Positions 29,920-39,217 of a stretch of DNA of 64,000 bases are shown piece by piece. Each line of letters opens with the position of its first letter. Position 1 is the stretch's first letter. Source of the DNA: Bacteroidota bacterium (lineage in GTDB: Bacteria > Bacteroidota > Bacteroidia > M30B66). The position numbers were made by a program, and so were the translations under genes. The stretch lies in NCBI GenBank assembly GCA_947460255.1, contig CANHIS010000008.1:1-64000 (forward strand), in the 5' to 3' direction. Below the pieces are notes generated by a model that saw nothing but the letters and a program-made list of their open reading frames with translations, was not told where the DNA came from and did not search any database.

Positions 29920-30801
29920 ATGAACCGTGCACTAAAGTTTTCACTCCTATTTGTTTTTTCGTTACTCCTATTCAGTTCTTGTTCGCGTATCATCCAAGGC
30001 GAGGTTGGAATAAAGCGTCGATTTGGTAAAGTGGGCAAAAAAGTAATTCCGCCAGGATTGGTCGTCTTCAATCCGTTCTTCACGAGGGTAATAAAAGTTC
30101 CTATTCGAACGGTTAATCTCGAAATTTCAACCGGCTTACCATCGAAAGAAGGTTTGACTATCAAGTCGGATATTTCAATTTTGTACCGCCTGAAGTCGGT
30201 TGACGCAATTAATGTTCTTGAGAATTTCGGTCTTGATTTCGAACAAGTAATCATTCTGCCAGTATTTCGAAGTGCTTCAGCAGACGTTTGTGCTCGATTT
30301 ATGGCGAAAGACATGCATAGCGCTGAACGTTCAAAGATCGAGCTAGAAATTCGCGATAAAATGACAGCGACACTCCAGGATCGGGGCTTCATCATAGAAG
30401 CCGTACTAATGAAAAACATTACCCTTCCAGCTGGTTTATCGAAGGCTATCGAAGACAAGCTTCAAGCCGAGCAAGATGCACTTCGCATGGAGTTTATCCT
30501 TCAACGCGAGTCTAAGGATGCCGAACGCCGGGTAATTGAGGCAGAGGGCCAAAAACAAATTTCAATTATTCAAGCAGAAGCGCAAAAACAATCACAAACC
30601 ATTATGGCTGAGGGTGAAAAAGCTGCTCGAATTACTGAGGCGCAGGGGATCAAAGAGGCAAATGAACTCATGAACTCCAGTTTAACCCCCACTGTTTTGA
30701 AGTATAAATCTATTGAGGCTTATCGAGAATTGATTGGGTCTAACAATGCCAAAGTGATTATTTCCGACGGCAAAACTCCTATTTTGGGTTTGCCAGATTA
30801 A
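29920..30801 (+). CDS. Prohibitin/SPFH family protein with lipoprotein signal
   Basis: LFVFSLLLFSSCSRIIQGEVGIKRRFGKV; EAEGQKQISIIQAEAQKQSQTIMAEGEKAARITEAQG coiled coil. Confidence 0.88.
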   Translation: MNRALKFSLLFVFSLLLFSSCSRIIQGEVGIKRRFGKVGKKVIPPGLVVFNPFFTRVIKVPIRTVNLEISTGLPSKEGLTIKSDISILYRLKSVDAINVLENFGLDFEQVIILPVFRSASADVCARFMAKDMHSAERSKIELEIRDKMTATLQDRGFIIEAVLMKNITLPAGLSKAIEDKLQAEQDALRMEFILQRESKDAERRVIEAEGQKQISIIQAEAQKQSQTIMAEGEKAARITEAQGIKEANELMNSSLTPTVLKYKSIEAYRELIGSNNAKVIISDGKTPILGLPD

Positions 30802-30876
30802 TCAATTAGTAACGATTTATTCTATAACCCTTAAAGCATTCGGTTGGTTTTCGGATCGACCAATGCTGCTCAATTG

Positions 30877-30917
30877 AAAAGCCAGAAACGCTGCAAATGC
30901 AGTATTTCTGGCTTTTT
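30877..30917. terminator. Intrinsic terminator hairpin
   Basis: AAAAGCCAGAAA...TTTCTGGCTTTTTC. Confidence 0.85.
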
Positions 30918-31020
30918 CAATCATGCTATTTTGCTATTCAACTTATGCAAATCAGAGATAAACTTCGTCCTCTACAATGTTAAACTAGGTGTCCAATATT
31001 TCTCAGTCGTCAATAAAGAA

Positions 31021-31053
31021 AAACGCTCCGAACAAGATATGCTCGGAGCGTTT
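31021..31053. terminator. Terminator-like hairpin
   Basis: AAACGCTCCGA-acaagatatgc-TCGGAGCGTTT between convergent genes. Confidence 0.7.
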
Positions 31054-31077
31054 ACATTTCATTAAAAACCTATGCTA

Positions 31078-32502
31078 CTAAGGGAATACACCCAAGGTAT
31101 TGTATGATGTTGCAATTTTCTTGATTGCATTTACAAAAGCAGCTGTTCTGAGATCTGGAATTCCAGGAGTTCCGTGGAATTCATCACGAATAGAGTGATA
31201 AGCCGTAATCATTGTTTCTTCTAAACCAGAATAAACAAGATCTAACTCATCAGCCCCACGCTCAATCATAGCTTTTTGAGAGTCTGTTGCTGGACGACCT
31301 GTCATTTGTTCTAAAACAGAAATCGTGTTACGGCCAGCACCTTCGTCCCAACGCTTTCCTAGACGTCCGAAACGCACATGACTAAGATTTTTCAACCATT
31401 CAAAATAAGAAACAGTCACACCTCCAGCGTTGAGGTAAATATCTGGAATGATGTAAACACCTTTCTTGGTGAGAATTTCTTCTGCTTCAGGAGTAACTGG
31501 TCCGTTTGCTGCTTCGCCAATAATTTTACACTTGATTCGATCAGCATTGTCTTTGTTGATCTGATTTTCGAGTGCTGCAGGGATCAATACGTCACACTCA
31601 ATTTCGAGCGCCGCATATTTATCCATGTTTGTAGTTCCTGGAAAGTTGAGGATACTGCCTGTTTTGTTACGGTGCGCTTCCAGAGCCAATGGGTCGATTC
31701 CATCTTGGCTGAAGATTGCCCCATCCCATTCCGCAATGGCTATGATTTTTCCACCTGCTTCATGCACAAATTTGCAAGAATGGAAACCAACGTTACCGAA
31801 ACCTTGCACTACGAATGATTTTCCTGCAACACCTGGAGTCATACCCCATTTTTCGCAGTCTTCAGCAACGCTTAACGCTTCACGGATACCAAAATAAACA
31901 CCGAGGCCAGTTGCTTCTTTTCGGCCGCGGATACCGCCTTGAGAAACTGGTTTACCAGTCACGCAAGCCATTGCATTGAGCTCATTCGGGAAGAATGTTG
32001 CATAGGTATCAACAATCCAAGCCATTTCGCGTTCACCAGAACCATAATCAGGAGCAGGAACATCGATACCAGGACCGATGAAGTTTTTCTTAATCAACTC
32101 AGAAGTGTAACGACGTGTGATTCGCTCCATTTCATCTGCTGTAAGTTTGCGCGGACTTACTTTGATACCGCCTTTAGCACCGCCGAACGGTACATCAACA
32201 ATAGCACATTTGTAAGTCATTAAAGCAGAAAGCGCCATTACCTCATCTTGGTTTACAGCAGAGCTGAAACGGATTCCTCCTTTTGTTGGGAGTTTGTGGT
32301 GAGAATGTTCTGCACGATAAGCTTCAATTACAGTGTATTCGTTACCGATTTTCACCGGGAAGCGCATTCTGTAAACGCTGTTGCAATATTTAATTTGATC
32401 GAGGATTCCTGCAGGAACATTCACAAATTGTGCTGCGCGATCGAAATACTTGAGGACGTCTTTGAAAAACTCATCCTCTCTTTTCTCCGTAATACCGGAC
32501 AT
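31078..32502 (-). CDS. Glu/Leu/Phe/Val dehydrogenase (glutamate dehydrogenase)
   Basis: [65 protein letters not shown]. Confidence 0.95.
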   Translation of the reverse strand: MSGITEKREDEFFKDVLKYFDRAAQFVNVPAGILDQIKYCNSVYRMRFPVKIGNEYTVIEAYRAEHSHHKLPTKGGIRFSSAVNQDEVMALSALMTYKCAIVDVPFGGAKGGIKVSPRKLTADEMERITRRYTSELIKKNFIGPGIDVPAPDYGSGEREMAWIVDTYATFFPNELNAMACVTGKPVSQGGIRGRKEATGLGVYFGIREALSVAEDCEKWGMTPGVAGKSFVVQGFGNVGFHSCKFVHEAGGKIIAIAEWDGAIFSQDGIDPLALEAHRNKTGSILNFPGTTNMDKYAALEIECDVLIPAALENQINKDNADRIKCKIIGEAANGPVTPEAEEILTKKGVYIIPDIYLNAGGVTVSYFEWLKNLSHVRFGRLGKRWDEGAGRNTISVLEQMTGRPATDSQKAMIERGADELDLVYSGLEETMITAYHSIRDEFHGTPGIPDLRTAAFVNAIKKIATSYNTLGVFP

Positions 32503-32583
32503 ATAAAGGTTGTTTTAGTGTTTGACTAGGTTAACTGAGCAAACGTACATAATTTTTTTTCTCAATAACATGTGAATCCTATT

Positions 32584-33099
32584 TCATTCCTTCACAAATA
32601 ACGCTTTTAGTTCAGTTGCATCTTCTGGTTTCATTTTTCGAGCTAAGATTAAACTCAGCTGACGTCTTCTCAAAGCGCCTTCAAACCGGAGTTTTTCGAG
32701 TTCTGTTTCTGGAATGCAGGCAGGAACCGAAATAGGATTTCCGATCTGATCAACTGCAACAAATGTGTAGATGGCTTCGTTGCATTTTTCTTTATCACCT
32801 GATGTATGATTTTCAACCCACACATCAATAAAAACTTCCATTGAGGATGTGAACGCCCGTGAAACTTGAGCTTCAAGAGTTACAATATCTCCAAGTTTAA
32901 TTGGACGGTCGAATGAAACATTGTTTACGGACGCGGTAACAACAACTCGGCGGCAATGACGATGTGCAGAAATAGCTGCAGTTATATCCATCCAATGGAG
33001 TAATCTGCCTCCCATTAAATTTCCAAGTGTATTGGTGTCGTTTGGCAGCACGATTTCTGTTGAAACGGCATGCGACTCGCGTGCGAATTTGGTTTTCAT
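32584..33099 (-). CDS. Acyl-CoA thioesterase (hotdog fold)
   Basis: LPNDTNTLGNLMGGRLLHWMDITAAISAHRHCRRVVVTASV. Confidence 0.92.
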   Translation of the reverse strand: MKTKFARESHAVSTEIVLPNDTNTLGNLMGGRLLHWMDITAAISAHRHCRRVVVTASVNNVSFDRPIKLGDIVTLEAQVSRAFTSSMEVFIDVWVENHTSGDKEKCNEAIYTFVAVDQIGNPISVPACIPETELEKLRFEGALRRRQLSLILARKMKPEDATELKALFVKE

Positions 33100-33103
33100 G
33101 GGT

Positions 33104-33111
33104 CAAAGGTA
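33104..33111 (-). promoter_or_regulatory. Bacteroidota -7 box TACCTTTG, 4 nt before the thioesterase ATG
   Basis: Reverse complement reads TACCTTTG-ACCC-ATG. Confidence 0.55.
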
Positions 33112-33347
33112 TGGCAAAATGCCACTTGAGTTTAGGTGAGATTTGTAGCTCAGTTAGTGAAGTTTTAACGACTCAGAGCCCCCCATCAGCTTTAAGGGAC
33201 TAGTTTTTCGCCTAGTTTTCGGGGGCGGTGGAAAAGAATATGGAGCGGAAATTTGTAATAAGCGAGGATTGGCGCTTTCAAATTCAGCATTTTTTAGTTT
33301 TAGAAGCGTTCCGATTTTATTGCTAAATATAAATCGTGAGGCGTTTG

Positions 33348-33391
33348 TTTTATCCACCTAGGAGGGATTAATCCCTCCTAGGTGGATAAAA
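33348..33391. repeat. 44-bp perfect palindrome
   Basis: TTTTATCCACCTAGGAGGGATTAATCCCTCCTAGGTGGATAAAA is its own reverse complement, centre between 33369 and 33370. Confidence 0.95.
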
Positions 33392-33636
33392 AACTAAAAA
33401 CAATTCATGCTAGCAAATTTTTTTCTTCATTATTTTCTAAAACGCTAAACAAGAGGCCACTTTTACTGCTCTTTTATAACTCAAAACTAAACAATGACTT
33501 GACCCAATCACGCAAGGCGATGCGTTTTCGTGCCACCTAAAAATCATTTTGCGTTGCAACTTCAAAGCTATAACGACCCTCACTATTCTATACAAAAGCC
33601 ACATCAAAGCCCTACATTAAAAGCAAAATTATCCGC

Positions 33637-33644
33637 TACATTTG
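33637..33644 (+). promoter_or_regulatory. -7 box TACATTTG, 4 nt before the HemJ-like ATG
   Basis: TACATTTG-CCCT-ATG. Confidence 0.55.
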
Positions 33645-33648
33645 CCCT

Positions 33649-34188
33649 ATGCTGTATTTTTACCTCAAAGCAGTTCATATCATTTTTATCGTTACTTGGT
33701 TTGCAGCCCTTTTCTATATGCCGCGTTTGTTCGTGTACGACATAGAAGCACGTCAAAAACCACAAGTTGAACGGGATATTTTACTTGCCCAATTCAGAAT
33801 CATGCAAAAACGTCTTTGGTTTGGCATCGCTTGGCCAAGCTTCGTGCTCACAATGTTGCTCGGTACTGTATTGGCGATCACCATGAATCTCGACTTTTCT
33901 GTTGATTGGTTCCTCTACAAAATTATTCTTGTGGCAGGATTGGTGGCCTACCACTTCGCTTGCCACGCCATCATGAATCAACTTGCTAAAGATGTTGTGA
34001 AATTCTCCTCTCAAGGCATGCGCATGTGGAACGAAATTGCAACAATCTTTCTTTTTGGAATTGTGTTTCTGGTAGTATTCAAAAGCACAATCAGTTTGCT
34101 TTATGGACTCGGTGGACTAGTCGCATTAATTGTGGTACTAATGCTAGCCATCAATATTTACAAGAAACTTCGGAAATCGAAAGGTTAG
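33649..34188 (+). CDS. hemJ: HemJ-type protoporphyrinogen oxidase / CopD family
   Basis: YLKAVHIIFIVTWFAALFYMPRLFVYDIEA; four-helix membrane protein; MQKRLWFGIAWPSFVLTMLLGT. Confidence 0.85.
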   Translation: MLYFYLKAVHIIFIVTWFAALFYMPRLFVYDIEARQKPQVERDILLAQFRIMQKRLWFGIAWPSFVLTMLLGTVLAITMNLDFSVDWFLYKIILVAGLVAYHFACHAIMNQLAKDVVKFSSQGMRMWNEIATIFLFGIVFLVVFKSTISLLYGLGGLVALIVVLMLAINIYKKLRKSKG

Positions 34189-34397
34189 ATTATTAAATAA
34201 TGGGCTAGATCGATCTTATTTAGCACCAGATCAATTCAAAACGCCGTTGTAAAACTGATTGAAAATTTTTGATTTAGGCCTATGTAATTGCACCTGCTCC
34301 GGGATGGTCTTCCTGCTTTTTGATCATTCAAATTCAGAACCAACAGCACGAGTGATTTGCAGATCAAAGAATCTACAAACTTTAAGATTCATCAGAA

Positions 34398-35381
34398 TCA
34401 GAGAATAAGCAGCCAGGCTTCCTCGTTCAAGCCTTTACGGATCGCTGTAAGCTCTTCTGATGCAGATGACACATCGTTATAATTTCCATAAACAACTCTG
34501 TACAAACCAGCAGGCGTGCGGTCCAAGATGTATGAATCGAAACCCTTGTCATTGAGGTAGTTCACCATTCCGTCGGCATTGTTTTTTGTAGTATAACAGC
34601 CTGCCACCAAAAAAATCTTCGCGTTTTCGGCATTAAAACCTTGTTCTTCAACTTCTAGTACGATCGACTGCCTTACTTGTGGCATTGATGACTGATAAAC
34701 AGCCGACAGTGCAAGCTTATCGGGCGTTGATGAAGGAAAAATATTTAATCCTGAAATGCCATCGTTTTGCATGTTTGGAATAAGCAACCATGCGGCCGCA
34801 ATTACTACAGCAGCGGCGGGAATTGCACTCAATAACTTTCGGTAACGCTTCTTTTGTGGTGCCGGCGAAACCTCTTCTTTAAGCCCGCGACTAATCATCA
34901 CAATTGGCTGACGACGCTCTGGGCTTGCAGAACGGATTACAGGAGATGCTTGAATTGAATACAATCCAAATGCTTCTGGTAAATGATTTACCGAAAAGTC
35001 CTGCTTAAACTGAATGTTTCGTTCAGGATCAATTAAGAATGTGCCTACCTGCGGAAGGTCGGTACGTTCGCCAGCCATTATTCGATTAAATAAAGCTTCG
35101 GAAGTTGAAAGAATGTAATGCCTCGTTTCGGCATAACTCATCCCCAACAAAGGCATTAGGCGGTTAACCAACAAGCCATCGTCGGTATTGAGGCTTCTAT
35201 TAAACAGAATATGCTTATGTGGTGCTTGAAACACATGTGATACTGGATGCACTTTGGCAGGCGCATAACGCGACACTAAACCACCAAAACCAGGGATAAT
35301 TACGCAGTCTTGCTCCTTCAATAATGAAGAAACCTCTCTGGCAATCAGGTCTTTGCTTGTTTTATAGGCTGTGTGTTCCAT
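34398..35381 (-). CDS. HU-CCDC81-like plus SPOR domain protein
   Basis: LLKEQDCVIIPGFGGLVSRYAPAKVHPVSHVFQAPHKHILFN N-terminus; central TM; C-terminal SPOR-like KIFLVAGCYTTKNNADGMVNYLNDKGFDSYIL. Confidence 0.85.
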   Translation of the reverse strand: MEHTAYKTSKDLIAREVSSLLKEQDCVIIPGFGGLVSRYAPAKVHPVSHVFQAPHKHILFNRSLNTDDGLLVNRLMPLLGMSYAETRHYILSTSEALFNRIMAGERTDLPQVGTFLIDPERNIQFKQDFSVNHLPEAFGLYSIQASPVIRSASPERRQPIVMISRGLKEEVSPAPQKKRYRKLLSAIPAAAVVIAAAWLLIPNMQNDGISGLNIFPSSTPDKLALSAVYQSSMPQVRQSIVLEVEEQGFNAENAKIFLVAGCYTTKNNADGMVNYLNDKGFDSYILDRTPAGLYRVVYGNYNDVSSASEELTAIRKGLNEEAWLLIL

Positions 35382-35401
35382 CTGCGTAAAGGTAGCCGAA
35401 T

Positions 35402-36148
35402 TTATTCACCGGAAAAATGTGAAGAAATTTTTATCAGATCTTCCGGAGTATCAACGCTGAAACTTTCATGTTCGCTTCTCGCCGTGAGGATGCGATAACC
35501 GTTTTCGAGCCATCGCAATTGCTCCAGCTTCTCGGTATTCTCCAAAAAAGATGGAGATAATTGTGCGATCTTCTGCAGAGTTGCAGCCCGATATCCATAG
35601 ATGCCAATGTGTTGTACATAGGTCTCGAGAGGAATCACCCCATCCGCTGGCACTTCCCTAGTGAACGGAATAACTGACCTTGAAAAATACAAGGCGTACT
35701 GCTGATTATCGAGAACAACTTTGATTGTACTATCGCGATGCACTTCTTCCGCTTGCCGGAAAGATTTAACCAAGGTCGCAAGCTCAACTGTTTCATCTTG
35801 AAAACAACTGCACAAAGCGGCGATTTGGCCAGGATCAATAAAGGGTTCGTCACCTTGGATGTTTATCACCACATTATCATCTTGCAAGTTTAACAATCGT
35901 GCAGTTTCGGCACATCGATCGGTTCCACTAGGATGTAAAGAGCTCGTCATCACGAATTCACCCCCAAAAGATTGCACTTCTGATGCGATTCTGTCATCGT
36001 CGGTAGCTACTACAACACGATTTAATTGATCGCATTTTATGGCTTGTTCGTAAACCCTTCGGATCATGGTTTTACCTAAAATATCGACCAGCGGTTTGCC
36101 CGGAAACCGAGAACTGGCATAGCGTGCAGGAATTACTCCGATTGTCAT
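35402..36148 (-). CDS. kdsB: 3-deoxy-manno-octulosonate cytidylyltransferase
   Basis: IGVIPARYASSRFPGKPLVDILGKTMIRRVYEQA; MTSSLHPSGTDRCAE; NIQGDEPFI. Confidence 0.97.
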   Translation of the reverse strand: MTIGVIPARYASSRFPGKPLVDILGKTMIRRVYEQAIKCDQLNRVVVATDDDRIASEVQSFGGEFVMTSSLHPSGTDRCAETARLLNLQDDNVVINIQGDEPFIDPGQIAALCSCFQDETVELATLVKSFRQAEEVHRDSTIKVVLDNQQYALYFSRSVIPFTREVPADGVIPLETYVQHIGIYGYRAATLQKIAQLSPSFLENTEKLEQLRWLENGYRILTARSEHESFSVDTPEDLIKISSHFSGE

Positions 36149-36309
36149 AAATCTACTTCGTGAGGCTTCAAAGGTAAAATAAACCGCATCGATTAACTCT
36201 GCTTGAAAACTTACACACCTGTATCTTTTCGAAAAACGATCCGGTATAAGGAAGCAAAACCCCTCAACCGGATCTATGCAGTAAACATTGACTTTAACTC
36301 ATACGCCTT

Positions 36310-37350
36310 ATGAAATCAGTCAATCGTTTATTATTCGGTTTGCTCAGCCTCAATGCTGCAGCCGCATGTGCACAAAGCACTCAGCCATTATTAGAATCAG
36401 GAAAAACCTGGTCGTGCTATGGTGATTATTTCTTTTACAACGTTAAATATCGCTTGGGCGCCGACACCGTGATTGGTGAATTGGTATACAAAAAAATGTT
36501 GGCTAGCACCGACATTCAGCCGTTTGTGTTTAATCCCGAAACGGCCATGTACAAATCGGCTGTGCGAGAATCGAACGGGCAAGTGTATGTGGTAGAAAAA
36601 GGATTCATCACAGAACATTTACTATATGACTTCAACCTCAACACTGGTGATGAAGTACAATTTTACCGTCCCAGCGGAAACATCAACCAAGGAGTATTGC
36701 CAAACTACGTAACCGGAAAGGTTTACAAAACCAATCAAGTAACAATCAATGGCGTGAGCCGCAAAAGAATATACATCCACGATCCATTTATGGTGAATCA
36801 GCTTCCTGCACAGGCATTGAACCAGCTCGATAGCCAAGCCGATATTTGGATCGAAGGCCTTGGTGCCAAAACCGGATTGTTTTCACGCATGCCGCAGTGG
36901 GGAGTGGTGGGGCCGCAACCTCATCTGATGGCTTGTGTGGAACAAGACGGAATTGTGCTTTACCAAAACAATGTGGGTTACACATTCGATCCTACTGATG
37001 TTAATTTTATTCTCCCTGCGGGGGATGGCGGTACAACTGGCGGTGGTGGAAGTTCAACAGGTGGAGGAAACGACACTCTGATCACAGCTATTGGTGCACA
37101 AATTAGTCCGACACAATTGTCGCTTTACCCAAACCCTGCGACCAACTTTTTTAACATACAACCCATCACCGGAAGGGCATTGGTTGGTGTTTACGACACC
37201 GATGGTAACAAAATCAAAGAACAAGAATACATGCCTGTAAACAATAAAATACGGGTAAACATCGAAGGAATGAAGGATGGCTTGTACACTGTTCGAGTGC
37301 GCGGAGCTGGAATTTCGAGAAACTTTAGGCTTTTGGTTACAGCACCTTAA
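36310..37350 (+). CDS. Secreted protein with T9SS type A sorting domain
   Basis: Signal peptide; TTGGGGSSTGGG linker; C-terminal LSLYPNPATNFFNIQPI...GLYTVRVRGAGISRNFRLLV. Confidence 0.85.
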   Translation: MKSVNRLLFGLLSLNAAAACAQSTQPLLESGKTWSCYGDYFFYNVKYRLGADTVIGELVYKKMLASTDIQPFVFNPETAMYKSAVRESNGQVYVVEKGFITEHLLYDFNLNTGDEVQFYRPSGNINQGVLPNYVTGKVYKTNQVTINGVSRKRIYIHDPFMVNQLPAQALNQLDSQADIWIEGLGAKTGLFSRMPQWGVVGPQPHLMACVEQDGIVLYQNNVGYTFDPTDVNFILPAGDGGTTGGGGSSTGGGNDTLITAIGAQISPTQLSLYPNPATNFFNIQPITGRALVGVYDTDGNKIKEQEYMPVNNKIRVNIEGMKDGLYTVRVRGAGISRNFRLLVTAP

Positions 37351-37389
37351 AGCCCAACAACAATACGTTCTGTGTGTGTGAACGGAAAC

Positions 37390-37426
37390 AAAGCCGTGTT
37401 TCTTCTTCGGAAGAGATGCGGCTTTT
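37390..37426. terminator. Hairpin between convergent genes
   Basis: AAAGCCG...CTTC/GAAG inner stem...CGGCTTTT. Confidence 0.5.
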
Positions 37427-37438
37427 GCGTTGGGGAAA

Positions 37439-37801
37439 TTAGCGTAAAGGGTTGGTGGCGGAACGATGCAGCTCGAGTTTGCTTTCTAACAGCATACTTA
37501 ACTGGTTTTCCTTTTCCTGAAGTTGTTTTCGAAGGAACACGACTTCTTGTTCGAGGTGATGCAGATATTCGGCGTTTCGTTCTAAATCAGGGAAGGGCTG
37601 ATTGTTGCCACAAATGAGCGCATGTAAAGAAACACCAAGGGCGTGTGCAATTTTCTCAAGCCTATCGATCGTAATGGGCGAATTTCCCTTTTCGAGACGG
37701 TGATAACTTGATGTATCAATACCAATTACAGAAGCCATGTACTCTTGTGAGATGTTTCGTTGGTTCCGAGCATCTCTTACATGGTCGCATACGCGCGCCA
37801 T
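37439..37801 (-). CDS. XRE-family HTH regulator with C-terminal coiled coil
   Basis: NISQEYMASVIGIDTSSYHRLEKGNSPITIDRLEKIAHALGVSLHAL, then EQEVVFLRKQLQEKENQLSMLLESK. Confidence 0.92.
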   Translation of the reverse strand: MARVCDHVRDARNQRNISQEYMASVIGIDTSSYHRLEKGNSPITIDRLEKIAHALGVSLHALICGNNQPFPDLERNAEYLHHLEQEVVFLRKQLQEKENQLSMLLESKLELHRSATNPLR

Positions 37802-37876
37802 ATTTTAACAGGTGTAGATTTGGGAGAACAATTAAACGAATTGGTTATTAAAAAGCAAGCGATTGTTCAAGAAAGA

Positions 37877-37915
37877 TTTTGCACTGGACGCAAAACTTTT
37901 GCATCTGACGCAAAA
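37877..37915. promoter_or_regulatory. Tandem pair of near-palindromic 19-mers, candidate operator
   Basis: TTTTGCACTGGACGCAAAA (37877-37895) and TTTTGCATCTGACGCAAAA (37897-37915), 20-bp period. Confidence 0.6.
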
Positions 37916-38062
37916 GGACAATCCAAAACCCGCTCTAGCTTTGCCTTATTCGAAACCAGAAAGGAGGCAACCATGACTTAAGCAACAATCAATCAACACA
38001 CTTGGATCTGTAGGGAAATCTACACTCCCTGCCTTGTGTGGAATAAGATTACAACAACAACT

Positions 38063-38506
38063 ATGAAAATCTTTATCATCACCCTTATCACATTCGCCCA
38101 AATAATTAGCACGAGTTTAATTGCTAATGAATCACCAACAAAAAAACCTAACGATGTAAAACTAACCGTTACCATAGGAGGTAAAATAGGCATCAAATCT
38201 AAAGGGTGCACAGGAATCGGAATTTCCTGCCTTAAATTGGACATTGATTTAGAGGCAGTCAGATTTGGCAAAGCCCCAGAAGGTTCACAAATTGTTCAAT
38301 TTGAATTCCTTTCTGAAAGTAAAATGCAAATGACGTTTTTCAGCGAAAACTCAGGAGACATGGAGGTTGAATCAAACCAATCTTTAGGAAATCAACTTTC
38401 GAAAATGCTCGGCTACACTGATGTTGTGGTTTTGAAGGGCAAATACAAAACGATAAAACGTTCTGATGGCGCATATGTAGTTGTAGTAAATACAATGCGC
38501 AAATAA
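38063..38506 (+). CDS. Hypothetical exported protein
   Basis: Signal peptide MKIFIITLITFAQIISTSLIANE; no family recognised. Confidence 0.7.
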   Translation: MKIFIITLITFAQIISTSLIANESPTKKPNDVKLTVTIGGKIGIKSKGCTGIGISCLKLDIDLEAVRFGKAPEGSQIVQFEFLSESKMQMTFFSENSGDMEVESNQSLGNQLSKMLGYTDVVVLKGKYKTIKRSDGAYVVVVNTMRK

Positions 38507-38513
38507 AACAATT

Positions 38514-38546
38514 AACCGGGTGGAGGTAAAAACTTCCACCCGGTTT
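38514..38546 (+). terminator. Hairpin between the 38063 and 38559 genes
   Basis: AACCGGGTGGA-ggtaaaaact-TCCACCCGGTTT. Confidence 0.7.
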
Positions 38547-38558
38547 AACAACTATGCA

Positions 38559-39215
38559 ATGAACAAACAAACAACTCTACTTAGTTCAACAGTTTTCATT
38601 TTGTTATTGACGTCCTGTTTTAAAATGGCCATGCTTTACCACGGCGCCCACTCTCCCAAAATGGAGAAAGTAGCAGACATTCGAGCATTTGCAGAAAAGA
38701 AAAGCATTCCAATCGAAGGCTCTGCCATGATTGCAGAAGATTCTATCATGTATTCTTTTGTTACAAGAATGAATGACCACATCTTGTTCGACGAAAATGG
38801 CTATGCGATAAAATTCAACAGTGGATTCGAAAATGAAAAGTGTGGTGGCAACATCCTCAGCTTTATTGAAGGCCTAGACACCGTTTCATACATTGCTCGG
38901 GATTCAAACTGGACTCTTGAAAAAGAGTCGAACATGTGGGTAGATTTCGGCACTAAGAATCCTTACGATATCCAAAAACAATTAAAGGGTGAAGCTTTCA
39001 ATTATTGCGTGGTTTATTACTGGAACGTATTTTCAGGAAATCCTAACCACCGAGATGCTATAAAGGGGCTCCAAGCGTCTATCGCAAAAAACCCAAGGGT
39101 GAAAATCAAAATGATTTTAGTGAACCATGACATAAGAGATAACATTGATTTTAAAAAATTTGCCGAACGTGCTAATAAAATCAAAGGAGTAAAGGTTGAA
39201 GTAAACGAGAATTAA
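38559..39215 (+). CDS. Hypothetical lipoprotein
   Basis: MNKQTTLLSSTVFILLLTSCFKM lipobox; no family recognised. Confidence 0.7.
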   Translation: MNKQTTLLSSTVFILLLTSCFKMAMLYHGAHSPKMEKVADIRAFAEKKSIPIEGSAMIAEDSIMYSFVTRMNDHILFDENGYAIKFNSGFENEKCGGNILSFIEGLDTVSYIARDSNWTLEKESNMWVDFGTKNPYDIQKQLKGEAFNYCVVYYWNVFSGNPNHRDAIKGLQASIAKNPRVKIKMILVNHDIRDNIDFKKFAERANKIKGVKVEVNEN

Positions 39216-39217
39216 CC

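Noticed and set aside
29868-30458. 196-aa minus-strand ORF over the prohibitin gene
   Set aside because: Antisense shadow of the SPFH coding sequence; composition not protein-like.
33139-33165. tRNA-like D-arm string TTTGTAGCTCAGTTAGTGAAG
   Set aside because: No matching anticodon stem, T-arm (GGTTCGAATCC-like) or 3' acceptor follows; probably chance or a very decayed fragment.
33154-33357. 67-aa minus-strand ORF with PPPPKTRRK in the large intergenic gap
   Set aside because: Low-complexity translation, no recognisable domain or start context, and it runs into the palindrome.
37760-37981. 73-aa plus-strand ORF over the XRE start and operator region
   Set aside because: Overlaps the regulator start antisense, covers the operator-like repeats, and shows no domain.
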